Assembly: GCA_023954015.1 (NCBI GenBank)
Contig: JAMLIS010000008.1
Span: 1-64,000, forward strand
DNA: 64,000 nucleotides
Direction of reading: 5' to 3'
DNA from: Burkholderiaceae bacterium
Lineage (GTDB): Bacteria; Pseudomonadota; Gammaproteobacteria; Burkholderiales; Burkholderiaceae_E
Below are positions 50,961 through 59,970 of this stretch, one piece after another; the stretch's first letter is position 1, and each line of letters begins with the position of its first letter. Position numbers and translations under genes: made by a program. The notes beneath the pieces were generated by a model, which had not been told where the DNA came from, searched no databases, and saw only the letters and a list, made by a program, of their open reading frames with translations.

Positions 50961-51809
50961 TCATGTCGCGTCACCTTCCAGGTCCGATACGGCGAAGCGG
51001 CGCAGCGGCTCGAGATCGGAAAAGCGCGGTGCACGCTTCTCGGTGCGCGCGCGGATCGCCTCGGCCACCGCTTCGCTGTCCCACAGACCCGACTGCAGCC
51101 AGCCCATCTGCTGCAGTCCGTCGGCCACCGAGTGGTCGCGCGCATAGTCGATCGCCTGCTTCGTCGCCCAGACTGCCACCGGCGGCTTCGTCGCGATCTC
51201 GCGGGCGACGCTCATCACTTCGTCGAGCATCGCTTCCTGCGTCTCGAACAGGTCGTTGACCAAACCCAGTGCGAGCGCGCGCGCCGCCGGCAACCGGCGC
51301 CCGGTGTATGCCAGTTCGCGCGCCACGCCCTCGGGAATCAGCTTGGGCAGCCGCTGCAGCGTGCCCAGATCGGCGGCGAGCCCGATGTTGATCTCCTGCA
51401 CGCAGAAGAAAGCATCGTTCGTGCAGTAGCGAAGATCGCAGGCGCAGACCAGGTCGACGCCGCCGCCGATGCAGCCGCCCTGGATCGCCGCGATGACCGG
51501 CATTCGAAGTTGCGCGATCCGGTCGAAGGTGCGTTGCATGTCCGCCAGCAGCAACGCGATGTTCGCGCGCGACGCGGCGCGCGAATCGTCCAGCGAGATC
51601 GACGATCCGAAGACCTCCAGCGCCATCCCAGAGCTGAAATGCCTTCCCGTCGAGTCGATCACCAGCACCCGCGCCGGCGCCTCGCGCTGCAGTCGCTCGA
51701 GAATCCCGTCCAGCTCGCGCCAGAACGCGGGACTCATCGCGTTGAAAGCCTCCGGTCGATCCAGCGTCAGCCGAGCCACACGATCGACGATCTCGAATCG
51801 GAAGTTCAT
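50961..51809 (-). CDS. Delta(3,5)-delta(2,4)-dienoyl-CoA isomerase-like crotonase
   Basis: A 282-residue crotonase-fold enzyme. Oxyanion-hole segments are FSSGMALEVFG and IQGGCIGGGVDLVCACDLRY. The stretch EINIGLAADLGTLQRLPK has an acidic residue pair eight positions apart (Glu and Asp), matching the catalytic pair of mammalian ECH1 dienoyl-CoA isomerase, including GTLQRLPK. It would isomerise dienoyl-CoA intermediates in oxidation of unsaturated fatty acids. An ordinary enoyl-CoA hydratase is less likely. It stands alone just beyond the IS region with no obvious operon partner. Confidence 0.8.
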   Translation of the reverse strand: MNFRFEIVDRVARLTLDRPEAFNAMSPAFWRELDGILERLQREAPARVLVIDSTGRHFSSGMALEVFGSSISLDDSRAASRANIALLLADMQRTFDRIAQLRMPVIAAIQGGCIGGGVDLVCACDLRYCTNDAFFCVQEINIGLAADLGTLQRLPKLIPEGVARELAYTGRRLPAARALALGLVNDLFETQEAMLDEVMSVAREIATKPPVAVWATKQAIDYARDHSVADGLQQMGWLQSGLWDSEAVAEAIRARTEKRAPRFSDLEPLRRFAVSDLEGDAT

Positions 51810-51925
51810 GCGCGCAGCTCCGGTATACGCCCTGGCCTTCTGCCCGGCGGGCCGATCGATGCTAACAGCGAACGCAGATGCGCGGCTGCGCGGATGCGCG
51901 TACCACGATGCGACGTCGGCGGGGG

Positions 51926-52107
51926 AGCGAAGGGGGCGCCCGAAGCGCGCTCGGCGAGCCGGCCGCTACCGAAAGCAAACTCGCGGGACCCGTCGCCGGG
52001 GGGTGCGGCGCGTCCCTCGGCAGCGGGTGCGAGGTTGCGAGGTAGGGCCGGGAAGCCCCGGCGGAGCCGGGGCCGAAGCCGTGCGCGCTTCGGGCGCCCC
52101 CTTCGCT
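51926..52107. repeat. Large inverted repeat with an inner hairpin
   Basis: A perfect 25-bp inverted repeat pairs 51926-51950 with 52083-52107 (arms begin AGCGAAGGGGGCGCCCGAAG and end in its complement). The 132-bp loop holds a perfect 8-bp hairpin at 52055-52073 (GCCCCGGC/GCCGGGGC). It lies in the 385-bp gap between two divergent genes; apart from it I see no gene there. Confidence 0.85.
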
Positions 52108-52194
52108 CTCGCGCCGCGCACGAACGAAACGCACGCGCAGCCCGGCACCTGCAAAGCCTCCGCTATGCTCCGCCCGTCATGTTCGAGGCCCACC

Positions 52195-52902
52195 ATGGAT
52201 AAAAAACCTCGCCGGCGCAGCTATCGCTACTACGAACTGCTGCTGGCCGCCTTCGTCACCGTCTTCCTCTGCTCGAACCTCCTCGGCCCCGGCAAGGCGG
52301 TGCAGGTCCACGCACCGATCTTCGGCACGCTCACCTTCGGCGCTGCGGTGCTGTTCTTTCCGCTGTCGTACATCTTCGGCGACGTGCTCACCGAGGTCTA
52401 CGGCTACGCGCGCGCGCGCCGCGTCATCTGGACGGGATTCGTCGCGATGCTGTTCGCTGCGTTCATGTCGTGGGCGGTCGTGCGGATGCCGCCGGCGCCG
52501 GGGTGGCCGCACCAGCAGGCCTTCGAAATCGCCTTCGGCAACACCTGGCGTGTCCTGATCGCCTCGTTGCTCGCGTACTTCTGCGGCGAATTCGTCAATT
52601 CCTACGTGCTTGCCCGGATGAAGCTGATGACCGCGGGTCGTCACCTGTGGATGCGTACGATCGGCTCGACGATCGCGGGTGAGGGAGTCGACTCGCTGTT
52701 GTTCTATCCTGTGGCGTTCTGGGGTGCGGGAATCCTGCCCGACGAGCTCCTGCCGACGCTGATGCTTTCGCAGTGGATCGGCAAGACGCTCGTCGAGGTC
52801 GCGTTCACGCCCGTCACCTATGCGGTCGTCGGATTCCTCAAGCGTACCGAGAACGAGGACTGGTACGACCGCGACACCGACTTCACGCCGTTCCGCTTCT
52901 GA
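52195..52902 (+). CDS. VUT/YhhQ family queuosine precursor transporter
   Basis: A 235-residue membrane protein of the vitamin uptake-like (VUT, COG1738) family with about six helices. Conserved segments are FLCSNLLGPGKAVQV, FPLSYIFGDVLTEVYGYARARRVIW, CGEFVNSYVLARMK, RTIGSTIAGEGVDSLLFYPVAFWG and QWIGKTLVEVAFTPVTYAVV. The family, including E. coli YhhQ, imports queuosine precursors. The ATG at 52195 gives a short basic N-terminus. The permease gene begins 25 bp downstream. Confidence 0.9.
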   Translation: MDKKPRRRSYRYYELLLAAFVTVFLCSNLLGPGKAVQVHAPIFGTLTFGAAVLFFPLSYIFGDVLTEVYGYARARRVIWTGFVAMLFAAFMSWAVVRMPPAPGWPHQQAFEIAFGNTWRVLIASLLAYFCGEFVNSYVLARMKLMTAGRHLWMRTIGSTIAGEGVDSLLFYPVAFWGAGILPDELLPTLMLSQWIGKTLVEVAFTPVTYAVVGFLKRTENEDWYDRDTDFTPFRF

Positions 52903-52927
52903 ACGGTGCACCGGCCAACGACACACG

Positions 52928-55420
52928 ATGCGCGACTTCCTGCTCTCGTTCCGGTTCACGCTGCGCGACTGGCGCGCGGGCGAGTTGCGCCTGCTCGTCG
53001 TCGCGCTGCTGGTGGCCGTCGCGGCGATCGCCAGCGTCGGGTTCTTCGTCGACCGGATGCGCGTCGCGTTCGGGCAGGAAGCCGCGCAGCTGCTCGGCGC
53101 GGACCTCGTCGTCGGCTCCGACCAGCCGCTCGATGCCTCCTTCGCCGAACAGGCGCAGGCGCTCGGCCTGCAGGTGGCGCGCAGTGCGGTGTTCCCGAGC
53201 ATGGCGCTGGCCGGCGCGATGCCGCAACTCGCGGCAGTCAAGGCGGTGTCGCCGAACTATCCGCTGCGCGGACACGTTCGCGTGCAGCGCCAGGCCGGGG
53301 CGGACGACGTCGAAGCCACCGTCGCGCCGCGCGACGACGAGGTCTGGCTCGACCCGCAACTCGCGCTTGCCCTCGGGGTGTCGATCGGCGATACGCTGCA
53401 CTTCGGCGAGCGCGCGTTTCGGCTCGACGCGCTGATCGGTTTCGAGCCCGATCGCGGTACGGGCTTCGTCAACTTCGCCCCGCGCGCGATGTTCGCGCTC
53501 GACGCCTTGCCGTCGACGAAGCTCGTGCAGCCGGCCAGTCGCGTCCACTGGAACCTGATGCTCGCCGGCGACGCCTCCGCCGTGGCCCGCTTCCGGCAAT
53601 GGGCCGAGCCGCGCCTGCCGCTCGGCGCACGCGTCGAGTCGCTCGAAAGCGGACGGCCCGAGCTGCGTGCGACGCTGGATCGCGCCGAACGATTCCTGTC
53701 GCTCGTCGCGCTGCTGTCGGCGTTGATCGCGGCGGTCGCGATCGGGCTCGCCTCGCGCCGCTTCGCCGAGCGTCACCTCGATGGTTGTGCGGTGATGAAG
53801 GCGATCGGACTGCGCCAGCGACGCCTGCTCGCGCTGCTCGGGTTGGAGCTGCTGTGGGTGGCGCTGCTCGGCGCGTTGGCCGGCATCGCGATCGGCTGGG
53901 TCGTGCATTTCGCCCTCGTGGCCGCGATGGCGCCGCTGTTGCAGATGCAACTGCCGCTGCCCGGCTGGCGGCCGGCCGCGCAGGCATTGTTCTCGGCGCT
54001 CGTGCTGATGGCCGGTTTCGGCGCGTGGCCGTTCCTGCGCCTGGCCGACGTCGCGCCGCTGCACGTGCTGCGTCGCGAAGTCGCCGGCACGCCGGCTTCC
54101 GCCTGGGTGGCCGCGCTGTCGGCGACGCTCGCCTTTGCCGCGCTGCTGCTCTGGTTCGCCGGCGATCGGCGACTCGCATTCGTGGCGATCGGCGGCTTCG
54201 CGCTCGGTGTCGTCGTCTTCGCCGGTGTGGCGTTCACGGTGATGCGAGCGCTCGAACCGTTGCGCCATTCCGGCGTGGTCGCCGGAAGCCCTGCCTTGCG
54301 GCTGGCCTTCGCTTCGTGGGCGCGCCGTCGTGCGATGACGGTGATGCAGACGGTCGCGCTGTCGGTGGGCCTGATGGCACTGATGCTGCTCACCGTCACC
54401 CGGACCGACCTGATCGACGGCTGGCGACGGGCCAGTCCGCCCGATGCGCCGAACCGCTTCGTGGTCAACATCCAGCCCGACCAGGTCGACGCGGTTCGCG
54501 CGGCACTCGCGCAGGCCGGGGTGGCGCAGCCCGAGCTGCATCCGATGGTGCGCGGCAGGCTCGTCACCATCGACGGAGCGCCGGTGCGGCCCGAAGACTA
54601 TGAGGAGGACCGCGCGCAGCGCCTGATCGACCGGGAGTTCAACCTGTCGTACGCGCGCGGGATTCCCGCGCACAACCGGATCGTCGAAGGCGAGCCTTTC
54701 CGGTCCGGCCACGCGGAGGTCTCGGTGGAGCAGGGCATTCTCGGGACGCTGAAGCTCGCGCTCGGCGACGAACTGGGTTTCGACGTTGCCGGCGAGACGG
54801 TCACCGCACGCGTCGTCAACGTGCGACGCGTCGACTGGGATTCGATGAAAGTGAATTTCTTCATGATCCTGTCGCCGGAAGCGCTCGGAGACCGGCCGCA
54901 GACGTGGATCACGGCCTATCACCAGCCGGCAGTGGCGGATCCGGTGGACCGGCGCCTGGTGCGCGAGTTCCCCAATCTCACCGTGTTCGACACCGGCAAC
55001 ATCGTCCGACAGGTGCAGGCGATGCTCGACCAGGTGATCCGGGCCGTGCAGTTCCTGTTCGTGCTGACGCTCGCGGCGGGCGTCACCGTGCTGTGGGGGG
55101 CGCTCGCGAGTTCGCGCGACGAGCGCATTCGCGAGGCGGGATTGATGCGTGCACTGGGTGCGTCGGCGCGGCAGTTGTCGAGCGCGCAGCGCATCGAGCT
55201 CGCCTTCAGCGGGGCGCTGGCCGGGTTGCTGGCGGCTTCCGGCTCGATCGCGATCGGCTGGGCGCTGGCCGAGCAGGTGTTCGGTTTCGCCTACCAGCCC
55301 AGGTGGACGATCTTGCCGCTCGGCGCGCTGGCCGGTGCGGCGCTCACGCTGGTCGCGGGCTGGCTCAGCCTGCGCGCCGTGCTGCGGGCGCCCCCACTTC
55401 TTACACTGCGGAACGTCTAG
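52928..55420 (+). CDS. ABC transporter permease, FtsX/YbbP family
   Basis: An 830-residue membrane protein with an N-terminal helix (LRLLVVALLVAVAAIASVGF), a large MacB-type periplasmic domain and three FtsX-type helices near residues 255-370. A second block of helices and a second periplasmic domain follow, with a final FtsX-type block near residues 690-820. This duplicated layout matches YbbP. Homologues work with a YbbA/LolD-type ATPase, usually encoded next door. None is found beside this gene in the window. Substrate is unknown. Confidence 0.88.
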   Translation: MRDFLLSFRFTLRDWRAGELRLLVVALLVAVAAIASVGFFVDRMRVAFGQEAAQLLGADLVVGSDQPLDASFAEQAQALGLQVARSAVFPSMALAGAMPQLAAVKAVSPNYPLRGHVRVQRQAGADDVEATVAPRDDEVWLDPQLALALGVSIGDTLHFGERAFRLDALIGFEPDRGTGFVNFAPRAMFALDALPSTKLVQPASRVHWNLMLAGDASAVARFRQWAEPRLPLGARVESLESGRPELRATLDRAERFLSLVALLSALIAAVAIGLASRRFAERHLDGCAVMKAIGLRQRRLLALLGLELLWVALLGALAGIAIGWVVHFALVAAMAPLLQMQLPLPGWRPAAQALFSALVLMAGFGAWPFLRLADVAPLHVLRREVAGTPASAWVAALSATLAFAALLLWFAGDRRLAFVAIGGFALGVVVFAGVAFTVMRALEPLRHSGVVAGSPALRLAFASWARRRAMTVMQTVALSVGLMALMLLTVTRTDLIDGWRRASPPDAPNRFVVNIQPDQVDAVRAALAQAGVAQPELHPMVRGRLVTIDGAPVRPEDYEEDRAQRLIDREFNLSYARGIPAHNRIVEGEPFRSGHAEVSVEQGILGTLKLALGDELGFDVAGETVTARVVNVRRVDWDSMKVNFFMILSPEALGDRPQTWITAYHQPAVADPVDRRLVREFPNLTVFDTGNIVRQVQAMLDQVIRAVQFLFVLTLAAGVTVLWGALASSRDERIREAGLMRALGASARQLSSAQRIELAFSGALAGLLAASGSIAIGWALAEQVFGFAYQPRWTILPLGALAGAALTLVAGWLSLRAVLRAPPLLTLRNV

Positions 55421-55535
55421 CGCCTCGCACTGTAATGACGGACGGGCCTCCGCGTCCAGGCGAGAACGCGGGCGCGGCGCCGCGACCAGCAGCGGCCCGG
55501 CCCGGCGCTCGTTCGGTTGTTGTTTCGCGTTGCTG

Positions 55536-55961
55536 CTACTTCGCGTCGAACATCCGCCGCGCAGCATCGTCGGGCAGGTGGCAGATGCGCGCAGCGACGT
55601 CGAAGCGTCCGCCACGGCGCTGGCAGTCGACGTAGGGTCCGTAATCGGTCGCTCCCGCGCTCGTCGAATGCCCCATCGCCGCTGCGAGCGTCGCCGCGGG
55701 CGCGACCGGAGCCGGGGCTGCCGGGGTGCTTCGCTCGATGCCCTGTGCGCCTGCACGAGGCGTCCAGACGCGAACCTGCGGCGCGCCCACGCAGGGTTCG
55801 TCGGAAAAGACGGTTCGACCGTCGCGCGTGGCGCACTGGAATACCGCCGTGGGGATTTCCGACGGAGCGGCGACGGCCGTCGGCGGCAGCGCGAGAACGA
55901 GGGCGGCGAAGACTGCGGGAACGGATGCGGCGATGGCGAAGGGTACGGCGCGGGCACTCAT
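55536..55961 (-). CDS. DUF4124 domain-containing exported protein
   Basis: A 141-residue protein with a signal peptide (AVPFAIAASVPAVFAALVLA) and a DUF4124-like motif VFQCATRDGRTVFSDEPCVGA, followed by a Pro/Ala-rich region and CQRRGGRFDVAARICHLP. Four cysteines remain after the signal. The ATG at 55961 has a strong AGGAGG ribosome-binding site. It diverges from rmuC. The 115 bp beyond its stop, facing the permease stop, hold nothing I recognise. Function is unknown. Confidence 0.8.
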   Translation of the reverse strand: MSARAVPFAIAASVPAVFAALVLALPPTAVAAPSEIPTAVFQCATRDGRTVFSDEPCVGAPQVRVWTPRAGAQGIERSTPAAPAPVAPAATLAAAMGHSTSAGATDYGPYVDCQRRGGRFDVAARICHLPDDAARRMFDAK

Positions 55962-56046
55962 CTTTGCCTCCTGACAAGGGTTCGTCGTGTCGTATCCTCG
56001 CGGATATCCCGCTTCCCGACAACCGCGGGCTCGCGAAGGTCTTCCG

Positions 56047-57420
56047 TTGGCTTCGAACGAAATCCTGCTGATCGCTGCCGTCGCGCTGGCGACGTGTTCG
56101 CTCGTACTGCTGTTCTTCCTGCTGCTGCGAAGGCCGCCGGATGCGGCGGCGCCGGTGCTCGATGCGCTTGCGCAGTCCACGCGCATGCAACTGGACGCGC
56201 AACGCGAGTTGCGCGAGGAGACGAGTGCGCAGGCGCGCGAGAACCGCCGCGAGCTGGGCGCCTCGCTCTTCGAACTGGGGCGCAGCCTGACGCAGCAGAT
56301 GGGAACGATCGCCAGCGTGCAGAACAACCAGATCGACGCCTTCGCGCAGCAACTGGCCAAGCTCACCGAGGCGAACGAGCAGCGGCTGGACGCGCTGCGC
56401 GAGAGCAACGAGCAGCGGTTGAATGCGCTGCGCGAGGGTACCGAACTTCGGCTGGAGTCGCTGCGCGAGACGCTCGAGCGACGCCTGCGCGACCTGCAGG
56501 CCGACAACGCGGTCAAGCTCGAGGAGATGCGCCGCACCGTCGACGAGAAGCTGCAGGCCACGCTCGAGCAGCGGCTGGGCGCGTCGTTCAAGCAGGTGTC
56601 CGATCGACTCGAGCAGGTGCACAAGGGGTTGGGCGAGATGCAGGCGCTGGCTTCCGACGTCGGCGACCTCAAGCGCGTGCTGACGAACGTGAAGACGCGC
56701 GGCACCTGGGGCGAAGTGCAACTGGCGTCGCTGCTCGAGCAGCTGCTCGTCCCCGAGCAGTACGGCTGCAACGTCGCGCCGGTGCCCGGCTCCAGCGATC
56801 GGGTCGAGTTCGCGATCCGCTTGCCCGGCAGCACAACGGATTCGCCGGTGTGGCTGCCGATCGACGCCAAGTTCCCGCGCGAGGACTACGACCGGCTCGT
56901 GCTCGCCCAGGAGCGTGCCGACCCGGTGGCTGCCGAGGCGGCCGGCAGGCAGCTCGAACAGCGCCTGCGCCTGGAGGCGAAGACGATCCGCAACAAGTAC
57001 GTCGCACCGCCGGCGACCACCGATTTCGCGTTGCTGTTCCTGCCCACCGAGGGGCTGTACGCGGAGATCGTGCGACGTCCCGGCCTCGTCGACGAGCTGC
57101 AGCGCACGTGGCGCGTCGTGGTGGCCGGCCCGAGCACGCTGGCGGCGATCCTGTCGAGCCTGCAGATGGGATTCCGCACGCTGGCGGTGGAGAAGCGTTC
57201 GAGCGAGGTGTGGCAGCTGCTCGGTGCGGTGAAGACCGAGTTCGGCAAGTTCGGCGACGTGCTCGCCAAGGCCAAGGAGCACATCGACCGCGCCGGCACG
57301 ACGCTGGGCAACGCGGAGACGCGCACCCGGGCGATCGAGCGCAAGCTGCGCGGCGTGGAGTCGCTCGCCGAACCGGCGGCGGTGCAGCTGCTCGACGACG
57401 AGATGCAGGCGGAACCGTAG
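56047..57420 (+). CDS. rmuC: DNA recombination protein RmuC homologue
   Basis: A 457-residue protein with an N-terminal membrane helix (ILLIAAVALATCSLVLLFFLLL) and a long coiled-coil (about residues 50-190, with repeats such as LRESNEQRLNALREGTELRLESLRETLERRL). The RmuC nuclease-like domain follows: KTRGTWGEVQLASLLEQLLVPEQYG, PIDAKFPREDYDRL, FALLFLPTEGLYAEI. RmuC limits recombination between inverted repeats in E. coli. The TTG at 56047 has an AAGG upstream and places the helix at the start. A GTG at 55987 would add 20 residues and crowd the divergent promoter. Confidence 0.88.
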   Translation: MASNEILLIAAVALATCSLVLLFFLLLRRPPDAAAPVLDALAQSTRMQLDAQRELREETSAQARENRRELGASLFELGRSLTQQMGTIASVQNNQIDAFAQQLAKLTEANEQRLDALRESNEQRLNALREGTELRLESLRETLERRLRDLQADNAVKLEEMRRTVDEKLQATLEQRLGASFKQVSDRLEQVHKGLGEMQALASDVGDLKRVLTNVKTRGTWGEVQLASLLEQLLVPEQYGCNVAPVPGSSDRVEFAIRLPGSTTDSPVWLPIDAKFPREDYDRLVLAQERADPVAAEAAGRQLEQRLRLEAKTIRNKYVAPPATTDFALLFLPTEGLYAEIVRRPGLVDELQRTWRVVVAGPSTLAAILSSLQMGFRTLAVEKRSSEVWQLLGAVKTEFGKFGDVLAKAKEHIDRAGTTLGNAETRTRAIERKLRGVESLAEPAAVQLLDDEMQAEP

Positions 57421-57426
57421 CGTGCG

Positions 57427-58107
57427 CTACGCGCGCAGCGACGCGCGCAGGAACATCGCAAGGCCGTGCCGGACGTATTCGTCGAGCGAGTAGCGCCGCG
57501 ACAGCCGCCAGTGCTTCAGTGCCCACGAGTGCGCGAACATCACCGTCTGGTGCGTGAGGAATTCCACGTCGACGTCGGCGGCGAACGCCTTCGCGTCGAC
57601 GCAGTCCTGGATCGTGCGCGCGATCAGCTCGTTGGACTGCAGCTCGGCCTGCATCACGAGCTTGCGGTGCGCAGGCGAGAGCGACCGCGTCGAGCGGTAG
57701 GCGAGCACCGTCGCGTCGCGCAGCCGGTCGACGACGCGGCAGTAGGTTTTCACTGCGGTGCGGAAGCGCTCGAGCGGATCTTCGAGCTGCGCGAGCGCCG
57801 CCGGGATCTCGCGACCGTAGGCGTCGACCACCTCGAGGATCGCCAGCAACAGCACGTCGTCCTTGTCCTCGACGTACTGGTAGACGAGACCGGTGCTGAT
57901 GCCGGCGCGTGCGGCGATCTCCTGCACCGTCGTGCGGTAGTAGCCCTGGCTCGAGAAGAGCTCGACGGCAGCGGCGACGATCTGCTGGCGACGTTGCGCG
58001 ACGAGCGCCTCGTCGCCGACGCGCGCCTTCACCGGCGGGTTCTTCGGGTCGGGCTCCGGCTCGGCGTTTCGACGCGGCGCCGGCGCACGCTTTCGCGAAG
58101 CGCTCAC
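57427..58107 (-). CDS. TetR family transcriptional regulator
   Basis: A 226-residue regulator. A basic, Pro-rich N-terminal extension of about 35 residues precedes the TetR helix-turn-helix (QQIVAAAVELFSSQGYYRTTVQEIAARAGISTGLVYQYVEDKDDVLL). A C-terminal ligand-binding domain of the acyl-CoA-type regulators follows. The GTG at 58107 overlaps the dctM stop by 4 bp (GTGA), so it is the last gene of the catabolic operon and probably regulates it. The effector, perhaps a CoA ester, is inference. Confidence 0.88.
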   Translation of the reverse strand: MSASRKRAPAPRRNAEPEPDPKNPPVKARVGDEALVAQRRQQIVAAAVELFSSQGYYRTTVQEIAARAGISTGLVYQYVEDKDDVLLLAILEVVDAYGREIPAALAQLEDPLERFRTAVKTYCRVVDRLRDATVLAYRSTRSLSPAHRKLVMQAELQSNELIARTIQDCVDAKAFAADVDVEFLTHQTVMFAHSWALKHWRLSRRYSLDEYVRHGLAMFLRASLRA

Positions 58108-59420
58108 TCGATGAAGCGCAGCAGCCAGAGCGTGATGACCGGGAACGCGATCAGGATCATCACGCGGATGAAGTCGCTCGCGAGGAACGGCATCACGCCC
58201 CGGAACGATTCCCTCATCGGCACGTCCGGCGCCATCGAGTTGATGACGAACACGTTCAGTCCGAAGGGCGGCGTGATCAGGCCCACCTCGACGACGATCA
58301 GCACGAGGATGCCGAACCAGATCGCCTGGTGTTCGGGCGGCAAGCCGAAATCGAGCCCCATCACGATCGGAAACAGCACCGGGATCGTGACGAGGATCAT
58401 CGACATCGAGTCCATCACGCAGCCGAGCACGAGATAGAACAGCAGGATCAGGAACAGCACCGTCATCGGCGAGAAGTCGCTCGACGCGATGGCTGCAGCC
58501 GCCTGGTTCGGCATCTGCGTGATCGCCAGGAATGCGTTGAAGAGATCCGCGCCGATCAGGATCAGGAAGATCATCGCGGTAAGGCTCGCCGTGCCCAGCA
58601 GGCAATCGACGATTCCGTTCAACCGCATGCCGTTGTAGATCGCGATCGCCCCGGTGGCGGCCGCGCCTACCGCCGCACCCTCGGTGGGCGTGAAGAAACC
58701 GCCGTAGATCCCGCCCATGACGACGACGAAGACGACGATCACCGGAAGCAGCTCGGCGAGCGTCTTCATCCGCGTGGCCAGCGATGCCTTCGGCGCGGCC
58801 GGGCCTGCTTTCGGATCGAAGCGCACGACGATCGCGATGGCGATCATGTAGCCGAGCGCGGCGAGCGTTCCGGGAACCATCGCGGCCAGGAAGAGCTTGC
58901 CGATCGACTGCTCGGTGAGGATCGCGTAGATGACCAGCACCACCGACGGCGGGATCAGGATTCCGAGCGTACCGCCGGCGGCCAGCGCACCGGTGGCGAG
59001 ACGCCCCGAGTAGTTCAGCCGCTTCATCTCCGGCAGCGACACGTGCGCCATCGTCGCCGCAGTGGCAAGCGAGGAGCCGCAGATCGACCCGAAGGCCGCG
59101 CAAGCGCCGATGCCCGCCATTGCGATGCCCCCGCGGCGATGTCCGAGCCATGCGGCCGCCGCGTTGAAGATGCCGGTGGAAAGTCCGGAGCCGGTGGCGA
59201 ACTGTCCCATCAGCACGAACAGCGGAATGACGGAAAGCGAGTAGTTCGCCGCCTGGAAATACGGGGCCGTGTTCATGTAGTTGAGCAGCGGATCGAGCCC
59301 CGACACCCAGACGTAGCCGGCGCCGCCGACGAGCAGCAGCGTGAGTCCGACCGGAACGCCGAGCACCAGCAACGCGACGAGAACGCCGAACATCGTCAGC
59401 GATATGGCCATTCCGCTCAA
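58104..59420 (-). CDS. dctM: TRAP transporter large permease (DctM)
   Basis: A 438-residue membrane protein with about 12 helices. DctM-type segments include FKLGA-free but typical AAFGSICGSSLATAATMAHVSLPEMKRLNY, LAAGGTLGILIPPSVVLVIYAILTEQSIGKLFLAAMVPG and FGLNVFVINSMAPDVPM. It is the sodium- or proton-coupled channel subunit of a TRAP system for organic acid uptake. dctQ ends 25 bp upstream and TetR overlaps its stop. Confidence 0.95.
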   Translation of the reverse strand: MSGMAISLTMFGVLVALLVLGVPVGLTLLLVGGAGYVWVSGLDPLLNYMNTAPYFQAANYSLSVIPLFVLMGQFATGSGLSTGIFNAAAAWLGHRRGGIAMAGIGACAAFGSICGSSLATAATMAHVSLPEMKRLNYSGRLATGALAAGGTLGILIPPSVVLVIYAILTEQSIGKLFLAAMVPGTLAALGYMIAIAIVVRFDPKAGPAAPKASLATRMKTLAELLPVIVVFVVVMGGIYGGFFTPTEGAAVGAAATGAIAIYNGMRLNGIVDCLLGTASLTAMIFLILIGADLFNAFLAITQMPNQAAAAIASSDFSPMTVLFLILLFYLVLGCVMDSMSMILVTIPVLFPIVMGLDFGLPPEHQAIWFGILVLIVVEVGLITPPFGLNVFVINSMAPDVPMRESFRGVMPFLASDFIRVMILIAFPVITLWLLRFIE

Positions 59421-59445
59421 GGAATGTCTCCCGGGTCGCTCTGGC

Positions 59446-59970
59446 TCAGGCGAACTTGATTCCGCCCCGTGCGGCGCGGACGATGCAGACGACGGTGAGC
59501 AGCGCCATCGATGCGACGATGGGCACGAAGATCCACCAGGTGGGGATCAGCAGCATCATCGACATGTCGTTGAACTCGTACTGGTTCCAGCCGCCCAGCG
59601 CCAGGCGCCACGTCATCAGCGCGGCGACGATCGCGAAGACGGCGTCGCTGGCGGTGGCGAGCACGCGGCGCAGCGCCGGTGGAAACATTCCGACGAACAT
59701 GTCGACGGCGACATTGCCACCGCGCAGGTGACAGTAGGGGAGCATCGCGAACACGGCGATCGCGGTGCCCCGTTCGACGAGTTCGAAGTCGCCGATCAGC
59801 GGCGAGTTGAACACGCTGCGACCCAGGATGCTGAGCACCGAGACGACGGTGAAGCCGATCATCACCACGCCGCCGGCGATGGCGAGCCAGCGGCACGCGC
59901 GCTCGAGCGCCTGTTCGGCGCCCGGGCGCGCAGCGGCGGCGTCGGTGATCCGGCTCTCGCCCTCGCTCAT
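59446..59970 (-). CDS. dctQ: TRAP transporter small permease (DctQ)
   Basis: A 174-residue membrane protein with four helices: WLAIAGGVVMIGFTVVSVLS; a second helix near GTAIAVFAMLPYCHLRGGNV; AVFAIVAALMTWRLALGG; and the last, IPTWWIFVPIVASMALLTVV. The motif DFELVERGTAIAVFAMLPYCHLRGGNVAVD is typical of DctQ. The start overlaps the dctP stop by 4 bp (ATGA). Confidence 0.94.
   Translation of the reverse strand: MSEGESRITDAAAARPGAEQALERACRWLAIAGGVVMIGFTVVSVLSILGRSVFNSPLIGDFELVERGTAIAVFAMLPYCHLRGGNVAVDMFVGMFPPALRRVLATASDAVFAIVAALMTWRLALGGWNQYEFNDMSMMLLIPTWWIFVPIVASMALLTVVCIVRAARGGIKFA

Noticed and set aside
57415-57429. Small palindrome TAGCGTGCGCTA between the convergent rmuC and tetR genes as a shared terminator
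   Set aside because: The stem is only 5-6 bp with a 2-nt loop and no T-run on either strand.
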